Below are positions 5,460 through 6,224 of a DNA stretch of 6,224 bases, in pieces. The notes below the pieces were generated by a model, which worked only from the letters and a program-made list of their open reading frames with translations, did not search any database and had not been told where the DNA came from. Source of the DNA: Paracoccaceae bacterium (GTDB lineage: Bacteria; Pseudomonadota; Alphaproteobacteria; Rhodobacterales; Rhodobacteraceae); NCBI GenBank assembly GCA_013214715.1, contig JABSSB010000208.1, forward strand, positions 1 through 6,224, given 5' to 3'. The translations under genes were made by a program, and so were the position numbers. Every line of letters starts with the position of its first letter. The first letter of the stretch is position 1.

Positions 5460-6224
5460 TCAAGGCGTTGTCACGATCAAATCCGGGTCCGAGCCATGAA
5501 CCTTGGCGGATGCAGGCGCATTTGCTCCTGAGGAAATGCCCGGCGTGGCAACCTCTGCATCGCGTGCGCTGACCGCTTCAAACAACACTTCTGTGGCCCT
5601 GTCAGTATCCCGCTGTGTCATGGAACGGCGCAAATCCCGCAGGGATTTGGCCACTTCGATCTCTGACGGGAAGACCTGAGGCGTTGTCAGGATTTTTGGA
5701 TGCTTCGTCGGCGTCAGATCTCCGGTTTCCGTCAGCTCTTCGTTCAGCTTTTCGCCCGGACGGGTGCCAATGATCTGGATTTCGATATCACCCTCAGGAT
5801 TGTCTTCATCCCGCACTGAACGGCCCGCCGCTTCGATCACCTGGCGCGCCAGCTGAATGATCGGAACCGGCTTACCCATATCAAGCACAAACAGACCGGA
5901 ACCGCTTTCTTTCGCGCCGGCCCGCAGGACAAGGGCTACGGCTTCGGAAATCGTCATGAAGAAACGGGTCATGTTGGGGTCGGTTACGGTCACCGGCCCA
6001 CCCCGACTGATCTGATCCTGAAACAGCGGGATCACCGATCCGGAGGAGCCCAGCACATTGCCAAATCGCACAATGGCCACATCCGTTTCGGGATACCGCG
6101 AGGCCAGATCCTGCAACACGATTTCAGCCATGCGCTTTGTTGCACCCATGACACCGCGAGGATTGACCGCCTTATCGGTCGAAATCAGAATCATACGCTC
6201 GACCCCACATTTCATGGCCGAACT
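5460..6224 (-). CDS. UDP-sugar 4,6-dehydratase, CapD/WbpM type (3' part)
   Basis: The C-terminal 254 residues of a short-chain dehydrogenase/reductase-type nucleotide-sugar dehydratase; the reading frame runs off the right edge, so the start and most of the NAD-binding fold are missing. Visible motifs are GVERMILISTDKAVNP, MGATKR, VRFGNVLGSSGSVIPLF, MTRFFMTISEA, GLFVLDMGKPV and GTRPGEKLNEEL, all typical of FlaA1/CapD/WbpM/PglF proteins. These convert UDP-GlcNAc to a UDP-4-keto-6-deoxy sugar for capsule, O-antigen or protein glycans. The usual catalytic Tyr of YxxxK is Met here (VMGATK), as in the large, membrane-anchored WbpM/PglF class, so the complete protein probably has N-terminal membrane helices. 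The last ~35 residues are an Ala/Ser-rich, low-complexity tail. The DUF2793 gene follows on the same strand after 122 bp. Family confidence is very high; the exact sugar product is not determined. Confidence 0.93.
   Translation of the reverse strand, partial: SSAMKCGVERMILISTDKAVNPRGVMGATKRMAEIVLQDLASRYPETDVAIVRFGNVLGSSGSVIPLFQDQISRGGPVTVTDPNMTRFFMTISEAVALVLRAGAKESGSGLFVLDMGKPVPIIQLARQVIEAAGRSVRDEDNPEGDIEIQIIGTRPGEKLNEELTETGDLTPTKHPKILTTPQVFPSEIEVAKSLRDLRRSMTQRDTDRATEVLFEAVSARDAEVATPGISSGANAPASAKVHGSDPDLIVTTP

Noticed and set aside
1..6224. CRISPR arrays, tRNA or rRNA genes, insertion sequences
   Set aside because: No regularly spaced repeats, cloverleaf-like stretches, ribosomal sequence, transposase motifs or terminal inverted repeats were seen.

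Overview
The window looks like chromosomal DNA from an alphaproteobacterium, most likely a marine Rhodobacteraceae (Roseobacter-type) species. This is inferred from the moderately high GC content, the glycosyltransferase style, a DUF2793 fibre-type protein, and a perfect TTAA-N7-TTAA motif of the kind bound by the alphaproteobacterial cell-cycle regulator CtrA. No genus can be named from the sequence alone.

Layout. Positions 1-290 hold no confidently identified gene. One frame stays open from the left edge and ends in an ATGA overlap with the next start, so this may be the ragged 3' end of an upstream gene. Positions 291-2861 (+) encode an 856-residue two-headed glycosyltransferase: an unrecognised N-terminal region, a GT4-type GT-B domain, then a GT2 GT-A domain of the galactofuranosyl/rhamnosyl-transferase (GlfT2-like) type. 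It converges across about 150 bp, containing a hairpin, with a minus-strand block. Read in transcription order from the right edge, that block is a nucleotide-sugar 4,6-dehydratase of the CapD/WbpM type (6224-5460, 5' end outside the window), a DUF2793 tail-fibre-like protein (5337-4177), and a second GlfT2-like GT2 glycosyltransferase (about 4066-3011).

How the genes fit together. The dehydratase would make a UDP-4-keto-6-deoxy-hexose precursor and the two glycosyltransferase genes would assemble a surface glycan (capsule, exopolysaccharide or O-antigen). The odd member is the DUF2793 gene, whose domains suit a phage or gene-transfer-agent (GTA) fibre. It has its own leader with a perfect CtrA-type box about 100 bp before the start codon and a good Shine-Dalgarno. 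CtrA is known to control GTA production in Rhodobacter capsulatus, and some R. capsulatus GTA fibre/spike genes lie outside the main GTA cluster. The most interesting hypothesis is therefore an orphan, CtrA-controlled GTA-like fibre gene inside a surface-polysaccharide locus. The gap after it contains a perfect three-tetrad G-quadruplex motif overlapping an 8-bp inverted repeat and a candidate promoter for the last gene.
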